Counted from the stretch's first letter, positions 17,668 through 27,089 are shown. The stretch: DNA of 64,000 nt from Glycomyces artemisiae (GCF_003002955.1 NZ_PVTJ01000001.1:496001-560000); one strand, 5' to 3'. Notes: generated from the letters alone by a model not told the origin. Numbers and translations: made by a program.

Positions 17668-19079
17668 GTCCGCTGCATCCACTTGACGAGCACCGCCGAC
17701 GGCACCGGGTAGGCGCCTTCGCGCCGGGCCCGGTCGGCCACCTCCTGGTCGGAGGAGACGACGATGACGGGCCTGCCCTCGGGCTCGACCCGCGCCAGCT
17801 CCACCACCACGTCGTCGGCGATCTGCCCCTTGGCGCTGAACAGGACCCGCACGCCGCGCGCGGACGGCTTCGCGCCGAAGATCGCGTCGGCGCCGTCGAA
17901 GACCACCGTGACCTCCGCGTTCGTCTGCGCCGCGGCCGCGCCCAGGCCCTGTACGAGCCGGTTGCGCTGCTGCTCCAGCGTGAGCGTCTCGCCCCACGCG
18001 GAGATCGTCACGTTGTAGCCGTCGACGATGAGGTGCGGGTTCGGCAGCGACAGGAGGTGGTCGAGGCGCTGCGGGTCGGCCTGGCCGAGCCCGCGCGAGC
18101 CCTCGAAGGGCCGCTCCTCGGGGTCGTCGCAGTACTCCTCGGCGATGTAGTCCGCGGGCCGGTCGTCGACCGGTTCGAGCCCGAGCTCGCGCCGCAGGCC
18201 CGTGGCCGCCCCCGAGAGGGTCTCCATGAGCAGCCACAGCCGCGCCGACGCGAGCCGCTCGGCCTCCTTGTCGGCCTTGCGGACCCGGTCCAGCTGCTCC
18301 CGCAGGGACTCCACTTCGGATTCGAGGCGGCGGCGCTCGGAGCGCCGCTCGGTCTCGGCGTGCTTGAGGCGCCCCTTCTCGGCGGCGAGGTCCCCGGCGG
18401 CCTTCGCGGCCCGCTCCTCGGCGTCCCGCAGGTCCTTGCGGGCCCGCCGCAGCTCCTCCTGGAGCGTCGCCGCGGCCGTCCGCTGGTCGGCGAGCGCGCC
18501 GCGGAGCTTCCCGTTCTCCTTCTCCAGCGACGCGAGCTTCCGCTGCCCCGCCTCGTCCGGCGCCGCGGGCGCCGCCGGGACGTCGGGCGCGTCCGGGATC
18601 GCGTCCACCGCCGAGGCGATCAGGTCCCGCCACCCCTCCGGGCGCAGCAGGTACGTCAGCGCCGCGACCTCCACGGGGTCGGCCATCGGCGACACCGCCC
18701 CGCCCTCGCCGATCGCCGCCACCAGCGGCGAATCGGTCGACGCGAGCACCTCCGCGAGCCCGGCCCGGAACTCCTCGTCCCGGTCCAGGGCCGCCGCGAT
18801 CTCGCCGCGGGCCAGCTTGGCGCGCTTGGGAGGACTGAACTTCATGAAGCGCCGCAGCCGGGCGGGCACCCGCCCGGGGACGAGCCCCGGCATCGCGACC
18901 GCCGCGATCTCCACGGCCCGGCGCCGCACCGGCTCGGTCAGGAACACGATCGGGCCGGGCTCGGACCGTTCGGCCGGATCCCCCTCGCCCGAGCCGTCGT
19001 CGCCGGCCCCCGCGGAGGCCGACGCCTCCGGCAGGCCGGCGTCGGGCCCGGGCCCGCTGGTCTCGTCGCCGCTGCTCAT
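17664..19079 (-). CDS. NYN/PIN-like (YacP-type) RNase-fold protein with coiled coil
   Basis: A 471-residue protein. The N-terminal half is Ala/Arg-rich. Residues about 150-260 form a long charged coiled coil (LEKENGKLRGALADQRT onwards). The C-terminal 170 residues hold a NYN domain of the YacP type: LIVDGYNVTIS gives the first acidic residue, VVFDGADA the second, VRVLFSAKGQIADD the third, and IVVSSDQEVADRAR the fourth. That complete acidic set suggests metal-dependent nuclease activity on RNA. ATG 19079 has CACACT 7 nt upstream; the in-frame GTG 19085 would sit too close to that box. The partner of the coiled coil is unknown. Confidence 0.85.
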   Translation of the reverse strand: MSSGDETSGPGPDAGLPEASASAGAGDDGSGEGDPAERSEPGPIVFLTEPVRRRAVEIAAVAMPGLVPGRVPARLRRFMKFSPPKRAKLARGEIAAALDRDEEFRAGLAEVLASTDSPLVAAIGEGGAVSPMADPVEVAALTYLLRPEGWRDLIASAVDAIPDAPDVPAAPAAPDEAGQRKLASLEKENGKLRGALADQRTAAATLQEELRRARKDLRDAEERAAKAAGDLAAEKGRLKHAETERRSERRRLESEVESLREQLDRVRKADKEAERLASARLWLLMETLSGAATGLRRELGLEPVDDRPADYIAEEYCDDPEERPFEGSRGLGQADPQRLDHLLSLPNPHLIVDGYNVTISAWGETLTLEQQRNRLVQGLGAAAAQTNAEVTVVFDGADAIFGAKPSARGVRVLFSAKGQIADDVVVELARVEPEGRPVIVVSSDQEVADRARREGAYPVPSAVLVKWMQRT

Positions 19080-19086
19080 AGGCACC

Positions 19087-19092
19087 AGTGTG
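19087..19092 (-). promoter_or_regulatory. -10-like CACACT, leaderless start of NYN gene
   Basis: CACACT on the minus strand is followed by 7 nt and the ATG at 19079. Confidence 0.45.
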
Positions 19093-19210
19093 CCATCGCC
19101 GTCACAGCCCGGAACTGGCGACCGCGCCTCTTCACCCCCCGCTCATCCGGGATCTCCGCGCCCGACCGCGGGGCGTGGCAGACTGGTCGGATCATGAAGG
19201 GGGTCATGAT

Positions 19211-20347
19211 GTGAGCCGGACACTGCTGGTGACCAACGACTTCCCGCCCCGCCGGGGCGGCATCCAGACCTTCGTGCACGGCATGGCGCTCCGGCTGCCC
19301 TCCGACGGCCTCGTCGTCTACACCTCGACCTCCCCGGGCTGGGCCGAGTTCGACGCCGCCCAGCCGTTCACCGTCGTCCGCGACCGCACCGCGATGCTCC
19401 TGCCCACGCCGCGCGTCGCCCGCGCCGTCACCGACCTCGCCCGCGAGCACCGCTGCGACCGCGTCTGGTTCGGCGCCGCCGCGCCCCTCGGGCTCCTCGC
19501 CGCGGACCTCAAGCACCGCACCGGGATCGAGCGCGCCATCGCCCTCACCCACGGCCACGAGGTCGGCTGGGCCGCCATGCCCGGCACCCGCGGGCTCCTG
19601 CGCCGCATCGCCGCGTCGCTCGACGTCATGACCTACCTCGGCGACTACACGTACCGGCGCCTCGCCCCCGTCGCCGCCCCCTACACGCGGCTCGAACAGC
19701 TCACCTTCGGCATCGACACCGAGACGTTCCACCCCGGCGTCGACGGCACCCCGATCCGCGAACGCCACGGCCTCGGCGACCTGCCCGTCATCGTGTGCGT
19801 CTCGCGCCTCGTGCCCCGCAAAGGCCAGGACAAGCTCATCGCCGCGCTCCCGCACGTGCGCGAGCAGGTCGGCCGGGACGTCAGGCTCCTCATCGTCGGC
19901 CAGGGCCCCTACGAGTCGACGCTCCGCGCCGAGGCCCGCCGCCACGGCGTCGCCGACCAGGTCGTGTTCACCGGCGGGGTCCCCGAGCACGAGCTCGCCG
20001 CGCACTTCGCCGCCGGGGACGTCTTCGCGATGCCCTGCCGCACCCGCCGCCGCGGCCTCGACGTCGAAGGGCTCGGCGCGGTGTTCCTCGAAGCCGCCGC
20101 CACGGGCCTGCCCGTGATCGCCGGGGACTCCGGGGGCGCGCCCGACACGGTCCTCCACGACCGGTCCGGGTGGGTCGTCGACGGCCGCGACCTCGGCGAG
20201 ATCGCCTACCGCCTCAGCCAGGTCCTGTCCGACCCGCTGCTCGCGCGCAAGCTCGGCGAGGCCAGCCGCGACTGGGCCCTCGCCGAGTGGACCTGGGAGC
20301 GTCAGGCCGGGCGCCTCGAAGGCATGCTCTACGGCGAGACCGTCTGA
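19211..20347 (+). CDS. pimB: PimB'-like GT4 mannosyltransferase
   Basis: A 378-residue GT-B glycosyltransferase of family GT4 that closely resembles mycobacterial PimB' (Rv2188c), which adds the second mannose to phosphatidylinositol monomannoside on the cytoplasmic face of the membrane. The start SRTLLVTNDFPPRRGGIQTF, the acceptor region VWFGAAAPLGLLA and THGHEVGW, and the donor side CVSRLVPRKGQDKLI, VFAMPCRTRRRGLDVEGLG and FLEAAATGLPVIAG all follow that enzyme. GTG 19211 has GAAGGGGG 7 nt upstream, and CAGACT at 19179 is a likely -10. The neighbouring acyl-CoA synthetase (22819) mirrors the fadD15-pimB' adjacency of mycobacteria. Confidence 0.9.
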   Translation: MSRTLLVTNDFPPRRGGIQTFVHGMALRLPSDGLVVYTSTSPGWAEFDAAQPFTVVRDRTAMLLPTPRVARAVTDLAREHRCDRVWFGAAAPLGLLAADLKHRTGIERAIALTHGHEVGWAAMPGTRGLLRRIAASLDVMTYLGDYTYRRLAPVAAPYTRLEQLTFGIDTETFHPGVDGTPIRERHGLGDLPVIVCVSRLVPRKGQDKLIAALPHVREQVGRDVRLLIVGQGPYESTLRAEARRHGVADQVVFTGGVPEHELAAHFAAGDVFAMPCRTRRRGLDVEGLGAVFLEAAATGLPVIAGDSGGAPDTVLHDRSGWVVDGRDLGEIAYRLSQVLSDPLLARKLGEASRDWALAEWTWERQAGRLEGMLYGETV

Positions 20348-20365
20348 GCGCCTGCCGAAACGGTG

Positions 20366-21037
20366 TTAGAACTTGGGCTGGTCGGGGGCTTCGAGGAGGC
20401 CCAGCTTCAGGGCCGTCATGAGCGCCTGCGCGCGGTTGCCCGCGCCGAGCTTCTCGTAGAGCTTCGAGATGTGGGTCTTCGCGGTGGACTCGGAGACGTA
20501 CAGCTGCTTCGCGATCCCCGCCACCGACAGGCCGTCGGCGAGGAGCTTGAGCACCTGCGACTCGCGCGGCGACAGCTGGGGCCCGGTGGGGGTCAGGCGC
20601 CGCTGCATCGCCTCGGCGAGGTCCGCGGCGCTGAACGCGGTCGGGTTCGACGCGGCGTGCCGCGCCGCCGACACCACGTCGTTCGCGGGGGCCGACTTCG
20701 GCACGAACGCCGACGCGCCCGCGTCCAAAGCGCCGAACAGCTGGTCGTCCCCGGCGTACATCGTCAGCACCACGATCCCCATGTTCGGGTGGGCCTTGCG
20801 GAGCTTGCGGGTCGCGTCCAGGCCCGACCCGTCGGGCAGGCGCAGGTCCATGATCACCACGGAGGGCATGAGGGACGCCGCCTGCCGGAGGGCGTCGGCG
20901 GCGGTGTCGGCCTCGCCGACCACCTCGAACTCGGGGTCGCGGTCGAAGGCATGCCGGAGGCCCTTGCGGATCAGATCGTGGTCGTCGACGATCAGCACCG
21001 TCGTCTGACCGGTCGTCTCCAGCGCGTCAGCGTTCAT
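20366..21037 (-). CDS. NarL/LuxR-type response regulator
   Basis: A 223-residue response regulator. The receiver domain (about 12-130) has the acidic pair DDHD (18-21), the phosphoacceptor Asp64 in VIMDLRLPDG, a Thr in VLTMYAG and the Lys in VPKSAP. The C-terminal LuxR helix-turn-helix (about 155-215) has LSPRESQVLKLLADGLSVAGIAKQL. It is 12 nt downstream of the histidine-kinase gene, forming a two-component pair that is the last part of a three-gene operon beginning with an acyl-CoA synthetase. Target genes are unknown; the envelope-lipid context suggests membrane homeostasis, as inference only. Confidence 0.94.
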   Translation of the reverse strand: MNADALETTGQTTVLIVDDHDLIRKGLRHAFDRDPEFEVVGEADTAADALRQAASLMPSVVIMDLRLPDGSGLDATRKLRKAHPNMGIVVLTMYAGDDQLFGALDAGASAFVPKSAPANDVVSAARHAASNPTAFSAADLAEAMQRRLTPTGPQLSPRESQVLKLLADGLSVAGIAKQLYVSESTAKTHISKLYEKLGAGNRAQALMTALKLGLLEAPDQPKF

Positions 21038-21049
21038 GCGTGTCTCTCC

Positions 21050-22807
21050 TCATTGGCTGCCACGGCCACCACCGTGGTCTGGCCGTCGGGCCGGCTGTTC
21101 AGTTCTGGCGCGGTCGGCGGCCGCCCAGGCCGCGGACCCGGGCCGGGGGGCCTCGGCCCTCGGGGTGGGCCGCGCCCCCGCGTTCAGCACCACCGCCACG
21201 GTCGTCCCGTGCGGCTGGTGCGGTCGGATCTCCAGCGAGCCGCGGATGCGCTCGGCCCGCTCGCTCATGATCGCCAGGCCGTACCGCCCCTCGGAGGCCT
21301 CACCGGAGAGCCCCTGTCCGTCGTCGGTCACCTCGATGCGGGTGTAAGGCGGGTCCACCTCACACGTCACCCACAGGTTCTCGGCCCTCGCGTGCTTGCG
21401 CGCGTTCGTGATCGCCTCCTGGGCGATCCGCAGCAGCTCGGCCTCGGTGCTCGCGGGCAGCCGCGCTCCGCCCTCGTCCAGGGACAGGTGAACCCGCAGT
21501 CCGGCGGAGGCGCCCACAGTACGAGCATAGTCCGCGATCGCGGAGGCCAGGCCCCCCTGACGGTCGACGTTCGACCGCAGCTCGAACAGGGAGAACCGCA
21601 GCTCCGTGACGAGCCGCGTCACCTCCGAGCGCAGGTCCTCCAGCTCGCCCTTCGCCTCCCCGGCCTCGGGCGGCAGGATCGCCATCGCGTTGTCGATCCC
21701 GTACCCGAGCATCGCCAGCGCCTGGGCGATGCCGTCGTGGATCTCGCGGGCCAGGCGCTGGCGCTCCTCGGTGGTCGCCATGGACCTGACGTCCTCGAAC
21801 AGCAGCGCGGTCTCCAGGCGCAGGGCCGCGCCCTTGGTGCGGTCCTCGGCGGCGGTGATCGCCTCGGGTCCGAACGCGGCCGGGTCGTCGGACTCGATCG
21901 CCACGAGCCCCACCGTGCGGCCCTCGGCGACGAGCGGGATCACGAGGGACGCGACGGGCCCCTGGGTGGACCGCGACAGCGGGACCTGCCCGGCCTGCGG
22001 CTTCTGCCCCGCCCACGCGTCGGCGAGCAGCGAGTTGAGCTGCGGCGACGTCTCCCAGTCGACGCGCTCGTCGGCGTGCTCGGCGAGGACGACCAGGCGC
22101 CTGCCCGAGGCGGCCGACAGGACCGCGGCCCGCTCGACGCCGGGGATGCGCGCGGCGGTGTCGACGATCTCGGTGGCGATCCCGCCCGGGTCGAGCGTGG
22201 ACCCCGGGAGCTGCCTGGCGACGACCCGCAGCTGCGTGAGCAGGGCCGCGGCCTCCGCGTACGGCAGCTGCGAGTGGTGCATGTCGGAGGTGCGGGAGCG
22301 GCGCAGCCACCACGCGCCGACCGCCGACGCGAGCCCGAACGCGAGCGCGATCGCCGCGGTCGTGACGTACGTGCCGCGGTTGAAGTCGGCGACCCGCGGG
22401 GCCTGCGCGAGCAGCCCGGCCGCGGCGAGCGCGACGAGCGCGGGCGGGCCCCACGTGCGCAGCCGCGACCAGCGGTCGCCGTCCTCGACGGGCGCGGCCG
22501 CGTCGAACGCGGCGGTCGCGAACGGCGCGATCAGGTACGGGAGCATCCACGAGGGCAGGCCGCCGGTGGCGAGCGTCCCGAGGACGACCACGGCGACCTC
22601 GGCGAGCCGCCCGGCGGGCGCGAGCAGCCGGTGCCGGGGGAGGACCACCCCGGGAAGCGCGGCGAGCGCGAGGATCCCGCACCAGGTCGCGGCCTCGGCC
22701 AGGCCCACTGAGAACCAGCCGAAGACCGCGACGAGCGCGAACAGGGCGCCCCGGAGGGCGACGGCGGGCAGTCGCCACTGGCGTTCCAGCGCCGCCTCTT
22801 CGCCCAT
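21050..22807 (-). CDS. Membrane histidine kinase with GAF-like domain
   Basis: A 585-residue sensor kinase. Four or five hydrophobic segments (about 13-165) form a membrane sensor module without a large extracellular loop. A GAF-like domain follows (about 205-335). The HisKA_3 dimerisation region has REIHDGIAQALAMLGYG with phosphoacceptor His357. The HATPase domain has N-box EAITNARKHARA, G1 DDGQGL and G2 GRYGLAIMSERAERI. The tail (about 550-585) is Pro/Arg-rich and disordered. It lies 11 nt after the acyl-CoA synthetase and 12 nt before the response regulator. The membrane-embedded sensor suggests it reads a lipid or envelope signal, which is inference. Confidence 0.93.
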   Translation of the reverse strand: MGEEAALERQWRLPAVALRGALFALVAVFGWFSVGLAEAATWCGILALAALPGVVLPRHRLLAPAGRLAEVAVVVLGTLATGGLPSWMLPYLIAPFATAAFDAAAPVEDGDRWSRLRTWGPPALVALAAAGLLAQAPRVADFNRGTYVTTAAIALAFGLASAVGAWWLRRSRTSDMHHSQLPYAEAAALLTQLRVVARQLPGSTLDPGGIATEIVDTAARIPGVERAAVLSAASGRRLVVLAEHADERVDWETSPQLNSLLADAWAGQKPQAGQVPLSRSTQGPVASLVIPLVAEGRTVGLVAIESDDPAAFGPEAITAAEDRTKGAALRLETALLFEDVRSMATTEERQRLAREIHDGIAQALAMLGYGIDNAMAILPPEAGEAKGELEDLRSEVTRLVTELRFSLFELRSNVDRQGGLASAIADYARTVGASAGLRVHLSLDEGGARLPASTEAELLRIAQEAITNARKHARAENLWVTCEVDPPYTRIEVTDDGQGLSGEASEGRYGLAIMSERAERIRGSLEIRPHQPHGTTVAVVLNAGARPTPRAEAPRPGSAAWAAADRARTEQPARRPDHGGGRGSQ

Positions 22808-22818
22808 GGGCCCCTCGC

Positions 22819-24630
22819 CTACTTGGTCTTGGTCTCCTGCTGCGCCGAGTCGTACAGCGCATTCACCTCGCCTGAGTATTTTTCCATGACGACGTGACGT
22901 TTGACCTTGACTGACGGAGTGATTTCACCGGCGTCTTCGCTCAGCTCGACCGGAATGACCCGGAATCGCTTGATCTGCTCCGCGCGGGAGACCGTCGCAT
23001 TGGCCTCGTCGACCTTCGCCTGGAGCTCCGCGAGCAGCTCCGCGTCGTCCACGAGGTCGGCGATCGGCGTCTTCGGGTCCTTGCCCTGGCGCGAGAGCCA
23101 GTCGGGCAGGATGTCGCCGTCGATGGAGATCAGGCACCCGATGTACGGCCGCGCCTCGCCCACGACCAGCGCGTACGCGATCAGCGGGTGCGAGTCGAGG
23201 ATCTTCTCCAGCGGCCCGGGGGCGACGTTCTTGCCGCCCGCGGTGACGATGATGTCCTTCTTGCGGCCGGTGATCGTCACGTACCCGTCGTCGTCGATCT
23301 CGGCGATGTCGCCGGTCTTGAACCAGCCGTCCGCGTCGAGGACCTCCGCGGTCGCGGCGTCGTTGTTCCAGTACCCGGGGAACACCTGCGGGCCCTTGGC
23401 CTCCAGCTCGCCGTCGTCGGCGACGCGCAGCGCCGTGCCCGGCGTGGGCCGGCCGATCGAGCCGACCTTGATGGCCGTCTCCAGGTTCAGCGACAGCACC
23501 GGGGAGGTCTCCGTGAGCCCGTAGCCCTCGAAGATCGTGATGCCCACGCCGCGGAAGAAGTGCCCCAGCTCCGGGCCGAGCGCCGCCCCGCCCGAGACCG
23601 CCGAGTTGCACTCGCCGCCCACGGCCGCGCGGATCTTCTTGTACACCAGCAGGTCCCACAGCTTGTGGCGCAGCTTCAGGCCCAGGCCGGGCCCGCCGGG
23701 CTTGTCGAGCGCGCGGCTGTACTCCTTGGCGGTCACCGCGGCCTTCTCGAACAGGCCGCCCTTCCCCTCGTCGACGGCCTTCTGGTACGCCCCGGCGTAC
23801 ACCTTCTCGAACACGCGGGGGATCGCCAGCAGCGTCGTCGGCTTGACCACGGGCATGACCGCCGTCAGCTTCGTGCGGTCGGCGTGCGCGATCGTCGTGC
23901 GCGACTCCATCCCCGCGATCTGGAGGATGCGGGCCAGCACGTGCGCGAGCGACAGGAACAGCAGCATGCGGGCGCCGTCGTACAGCACGCCCGGGACCTC
24001 GGGGATGATGTTGCGGATGTCGTTGAGCAGGTTCCCGTGGGTGAGCATGCAGCCCTTGGGGCGCCCGGTCGTGCCCGAGGTGTACACGATCGTCGCCAGG
24101 TCGCCCGAGCGCCGCGACCTCCGGCGCTCCTCGATGTCCACGTCGGCGTCCGCGCCGAGCGCGGTCAGGGCGTCCACGCCGCCCTCGTCGATGGTCCACA
24201 CGTGCTTCACGTCGGCGCTGAGGCCCTCGACCATCGCGGCCATCCCGGGCGTCTCGGCGACCACCGCGGTCGCGCCGGAGTCCTCCAGGATCCATTTCGC
24301 CTGGTCGGCCGAGGACGTCTCGTAGATCGTCACCGTCACCGCCCCGGCCGCCCAGATCGCGTAGTCCAGCAGGGTCCACTCGTAGCGGGTCGCGGACATG
24401 AGCGCCACCCGGTCGCCGGGTTGCACGCCCGCCGCGGCCAGGCCCCGCGCCACCGCGACCACCTGGTCCCGGAACTGCACGGAGGTGACGTCCTGCCAGG
24501 TCGCGCCCTCGTCGAACGAGCGCATGTAGAGGATCGAGGAGGGGTGGTTCTCGGCCGCGTCCCACAGGGCGGTGAGGGTGTTGTCTTCGTCGGGCACTGT
24601 CACCACTGGGGGGACGGCGAACTCGCGCAT
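22819..24630 (-). CDS. Long-chain fatty acyl-CoA synthetase (FadD15-like)
   Basis: A 603-residue AMP-forming acyl-CoA synthetase. The P-loop-like motif is IVYTSGTTGRPKGCMLTHGN (about 175-195), the fatty-acid gate and linker region follows, GYGLTETSPV (A5) is near 350, and GWFKTGDIAEID (A7), DGYVTITGRKKDIIVTAGGKNV (A8) and the late catalytic Lys region near SVKVKRHVV complete the set. It activates long-chain fatty acids for phospholipid or mannolipid synthesis at the membrane. ATG 24630 begins at the family-like MREFAVPP; an upstream in-frame start would add 22 residues. It heads an operon with a histidine kinase and response regulator. Confidence 0.93.
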   Translation of the reverse strand: MREFAVPPVVTVPDEDNTLTALWDAAENHPSSILYMRSFDEGATWQDVTSVQFRDQVVAVARGLAAAGVQPGDRVALMSATRYEWTLLDYAIWAAGAVTVTIYETSSADQAKWILEDSGATAVVAETPGMAAMVEGLSADVKHVWTIDEGGVDALTALGADADVDIEERRRSRRSGDLATIVYTSGTTGRPKGCMLTHGNLLNDIRNIIPEVPGVLYDGARMLLFLSLAHVLARILQIAGMESRTTIAHADRTKLTAVMPVVKPTTLLAIPRVFEKVYAGAYQKAVDEGKGGLFEKAAVTAKEYSRALDKPGGPGLGLKLRHKLWDLLVYKKIRAAVGGECNSAVSGGAALGPELGHFFRGVGITIFEGYGLTETSPVLSLNLETAIKVGSIGRPTPGTALRVADDGELEAKGPQVFPGYWNNDAATAEVLDADGWFKTGDIAEIDDDGYVTITGRKKDIIVTAGGKNVAPGPLEKILDSHPLIAYALVVGEARPYIGCLISIDGDILPDWLSRQGKDPKTPIADLVDDAELLAELQAKVDEANATVSRAEQIKRFRVIPVELSEDAGEITPSVKVKRHVVMEKYSGEVNALYDSAQQETKTK

Positions 24631-24719
24631 TATGGCTCCGTTCAACGCGCCGTGGTTACGGCGTTGTAAAGAAGGCGGTCGACACGTGATGGGCATAACT
24701 TACCGGTGAGTAAACTCCC

Positions 24720-24749
24720 TTGGCAAGTCAGGTTGAATTCCGATGCTAG
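24720..24749 (+). promoter_or_regulatory. Possible promoter of the ROK glucokinase gene
   Basis: TTGGCA (24720-24725) and TGCTAG (24744-24749) are separated by 18 nt in an AT-richer patch. The leader to the GTG start would be about 155 nt. No specific operator was recognised. Confidence 0.35.
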
Positions 24750-24912
24750 AGCAACGGGAACGAGAGCGAAAGCCACTGCGGTGATACCTTCGCCAAGGGG
24801 GATGGAACAGCCGATTTCCTCGGGAATTAATCGTGCCGTAAAGTCTGTCGGTGGCCCGCAGCGTCGCGTGGCAGCCAACGCCTCAATTCCGGGAACCGCT
24901 GGAGGGACAGCT

Positions 24913-25872
24913 GTGAGTCTGACTATCGGAGTCGACATCGGGGGCACGAAAGTCGGCGGCGGACTCGTCGACGAGAACGGCAACGTCCTCGCCACGGCCC
25001 GGCGCCCCACCCCCGCCGACGATCAGGCGGGCGTCATCCAGGCGGTCAAGGAAGTCGTCGACGAGCTGCGCGGCGGCCACGAGATCGAGGCGGTCGGCAT
25101 CGGCGCGGCCGGATGGATCTCCTCCGACCGGTCCACGGTCATGCTCGCCCCCAACGTCTCCTGGAAGGACGAGCCCCTCCGCGACAAGGTCACCGCGGTC
25201 ATCGACCTCCCCGTCGTCGTCGAGAACGACGCCAACGTCGCCATCTGGGGCGAGCACCGCTTCGGCGCCGCCAAGGCCCACCGCTCCTCCGTGCTCTACA
25301 CGATCGGGACCGGCGTCGGCGGCGGCATCGTCGTCAAGGACAACCTCCTGCGCGGCACCCACGGCGTCGCCGCCGAGATCGGCCACATCCGCTCCGTCAT
25401 GCCCGACGGCCGCCCCTGCGGATGCGGCCGCGTCGGCTGCCTGGAGCAGTACGCCTCCGGCCGCGCCCTCACCCGCGCCGCCCGCGAGGGCGCCGCGGCC
25501 GACCCCGCCAAGGCCGCCGTCCTCCTCAAGCTCGCCGGCGGCGACGCCGAGGCGATCACCGGCCGCCAGGTCACCGACGCCGCCCGCGAGGGCGACGAGG
25601 TCGCGCTGGCCGCGTTCGACTCGATCGGCTACTACCTCGGCAACTCGGCCGCGGACATGGTCAACCTCATCGACCCGGGCGTCATCCTCATCGCCGGGGG
25701 CGTCGTGGACGCGGGGGACCTGCTCCTCGATCCGATCCGCAAGCACTACGAGCAGGCGCTCGCGAACCGCGCCCAGGTGCCGTTCGCGGAGGTCCGCGCG
25801 GCCGAGCTCGGCTCGAAGGCCGGCGTGATCGGCGCGGCCGACCTCGCCCGCCACCGCGACATCGTCCCTTAA
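24913..25872 (+). CDS. glk: ROK-family glucokinase
   Basis: A 319-residue ROK kinase that phosphorylates glucose (ATP or polyphosphate dependent in actinomycetes) to glucose-6-phosphate. The phosphate-binding motif is GVDIGGTKVGGGL (residues 5-17). The sugar-binding ENDANVAIWGEH contains the catalytic Asp, TIGTGVGGGIV and the ROK zinc motif CGCGRVGCLEQYASG are present, and GGVVDAGDLLL closes the ATP site. The start is GTG 24913 with GGAGGG at 24901-24906. No HTH domain is present, so it is an enzyme rather than a ROK repressor. A strong hairpin ends the gene. Confidence 0.93.
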   Translation: MSLTIGVDIGGTKVGGGLVDENGNVLATARRPTPADDQAGVIQAVKEVVDELRGGHEIEAVGIGAAGWISSDRSTVMLAPNVSWKDEPLRDKVTAVIDLPVVVENDANVAIWGEHRFGAAKAHRSSVLYTIGTGVGGGIVVKDNLLRGTHGVAAEIGHIRSVMPDGRPCGCGRVGCLEQYASGRALTRAAREGAAADPAKAAVLLKLAGGDAEAITGRQVTDAAREGDEVALAAFDSIGYYLGNSAADMVNLIDPGVILIAGGVVDAGDLLLDPIRKHYEQALANRAQVPFAEVRAAELGSKAGVIGAADLARHRDIVP

Positions 25873-25884
25873 GACGACTGGCGG

Positions 25885-25915
25885 AAAGGCCTGGAGCGGA
25901 TCGCTCCGGGCCTTT
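25885..25915 (+). terminator. Terminator after glucokinase gene
   Basis: AAAGGCCTGGAGCG (25885-25898) pairs with CGCTCCGGGCCTTT (25902-25915) with a single G-T wobble and a 3-nt loop, followed by CCCTT. It is also placed to end the convergent beta-helix gene. Confidence 0.9.
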
Positions 25916-25939
25916 CCCTTACTCCTTATATATGCGCGA

Positions 25940-27061
25940 TCAGCACACGTTCACCGACGCGTTGCCGCTGATCGTCCAGTTCGTGTTCTCGCCGCACGGC
26001 GACTCCCGGACCGACGTGTTGTTCACCGTCATCGTGATCCAGATGTCCTTGTTGTTGGCGAACTCGGTGCGGGCCGCGAGGCGCACTTCGCCGCCGCCGT
26101 TGACCGTGCCGCCGCGGATCGAGACGTTGTAGCAGTTCTCGATGAGGACCGCGTTGTTGCCGTTGTTCGCCAGGTCGACGTTCTTGATGACGACGCCGCC
26201 GGACTGCGAGACGCAGAAGATCCCGCGCCCGCCGCCGCGGGAGATGACGTTGTCGACCCAGATGTTGGTCGCATAGCCGCCGCTCGCGGTCTTGCCGTTG
26301 GTGTTCGCCATGCGGAACGTGGCGTAGCCGGTGCCGGTGGCGACGTTGTCGCCGTCGACCGTGCCGACCCAGCCGTTGCGCGAGTTCTGGATGAGCAGGC
26401 CCGACTCGCCGACGTTCCGGGCGGTCACCTTGGTGATGTTGAAGCCGTCGATGTTCCACGTCTCGACCGCGTGCGACCCGGCGCCGGAGACGTAGACGTC
26501 GTTCATCGTGACGTTGTAGTTCCACGCGGCGTCGCGGTCGAAGCGGATGCCGAGGCCGCCGCTGAGGGTCAGGTCGATGTCGCCGAGCTTGAGGCCGTTG
26601 GTGCCGGAGAAGCGCAGGCCGAAGTAGGGGTTCCCGGCCATCTTCAGGTACGCGATGTTGACGTTCGTGGTGTTGATCGCCTCGATCGCGCCGCGCCCGG
26701 AGCGGTTGGCGACAGTGATGGTGCCGCAGCCCTCGAAGGTCTTGCCGCTCTGGATGGTGATGGTGCTGGCGCCGATGTTGCCCGAGGCCATGACGGCCAC
26801 GCGCTCGCCGCTGGCGATGGTGTCGACCCCGGCCTGGACCGCGGCGCGGTAGTCGGAGCCGGAGTAGACGGTCGTGCCGCCGTCCTTCGTGGTGTAGGCC
26901 CCGGAGGAGCCGGTGACGGTGGCGTTCGGCGTGCCGGCGCCGCAGCCCTGGGCGAGCGCGGCCTCGGGGACGGCCACGGCGCCGAGCGCGCCGGTGAACA
27001 CGACCGCGGCCGCCGCGAGGGCGAGGCGGATTCGTCGTCTGGGATTGCCGGTGGGGGACAT
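25940..27061 (-). CDS. Secreted right-handed beta-helix protein, pectate-lyase-like
   Basis: A 373-residue secreted protein. The signal peptide (about 1-37, RRRIRLALAAAAVVFTGALG, ending ALAQG) precedes repeats of Asn-rich strands from about 95 to 350, such as TTNVNIAYLKMAGNPYFG, DVYVSGAGSHAVE and KNVDLANNGNNAVLIENC, the coil pattern of parallel beta-helix polysaccharide lyases and glycosidases. Four or five Cys could form disulfides. ATG 27061 follows AAGGAG on the minus strand. The promoter region holds two LacI-type palindromes, consistent with induction by an oligosaccharide. The catalytic class, pectate lyase or other, cannot be assigned from visible residues. Confidence 0.82.
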   Translation of the reverse strand: MSPTGNPRRRIRLALAAAAVVFTGALGAVAVPEAALAQGCGAGTPNATVTGSSGAYTTKDGGTTVYSGSDYRAAVQAGVDTIASGERVAVMASGNIGASTITIQSGKTFEGCGTITVANRSGRGAIEAINTTNVNIAYLKMAGNPYFGLRFSGTNGLKLGDIDLTLSGGLGIRFDRDAAWNYNVTMNDVYVSGAGSHAVETWNIDGFNITKVTARNVGESGLLIQNSRNGWVGTVDGDNVATGTGYATFRMANTNGKTASGGYATNIWVDNVISRGGGRGIFCVSQSGGVVIKNVDLANNGNNAVLIENCYNVSIRGGTVNGGGEVRLAARTEFANNKDIWITMTVNNTSVRESPCGENTNWTISGNASVNVC

Positions 27062-27089
27062 CGTTGTGCTCCTTGAGATTCCCATCGAT

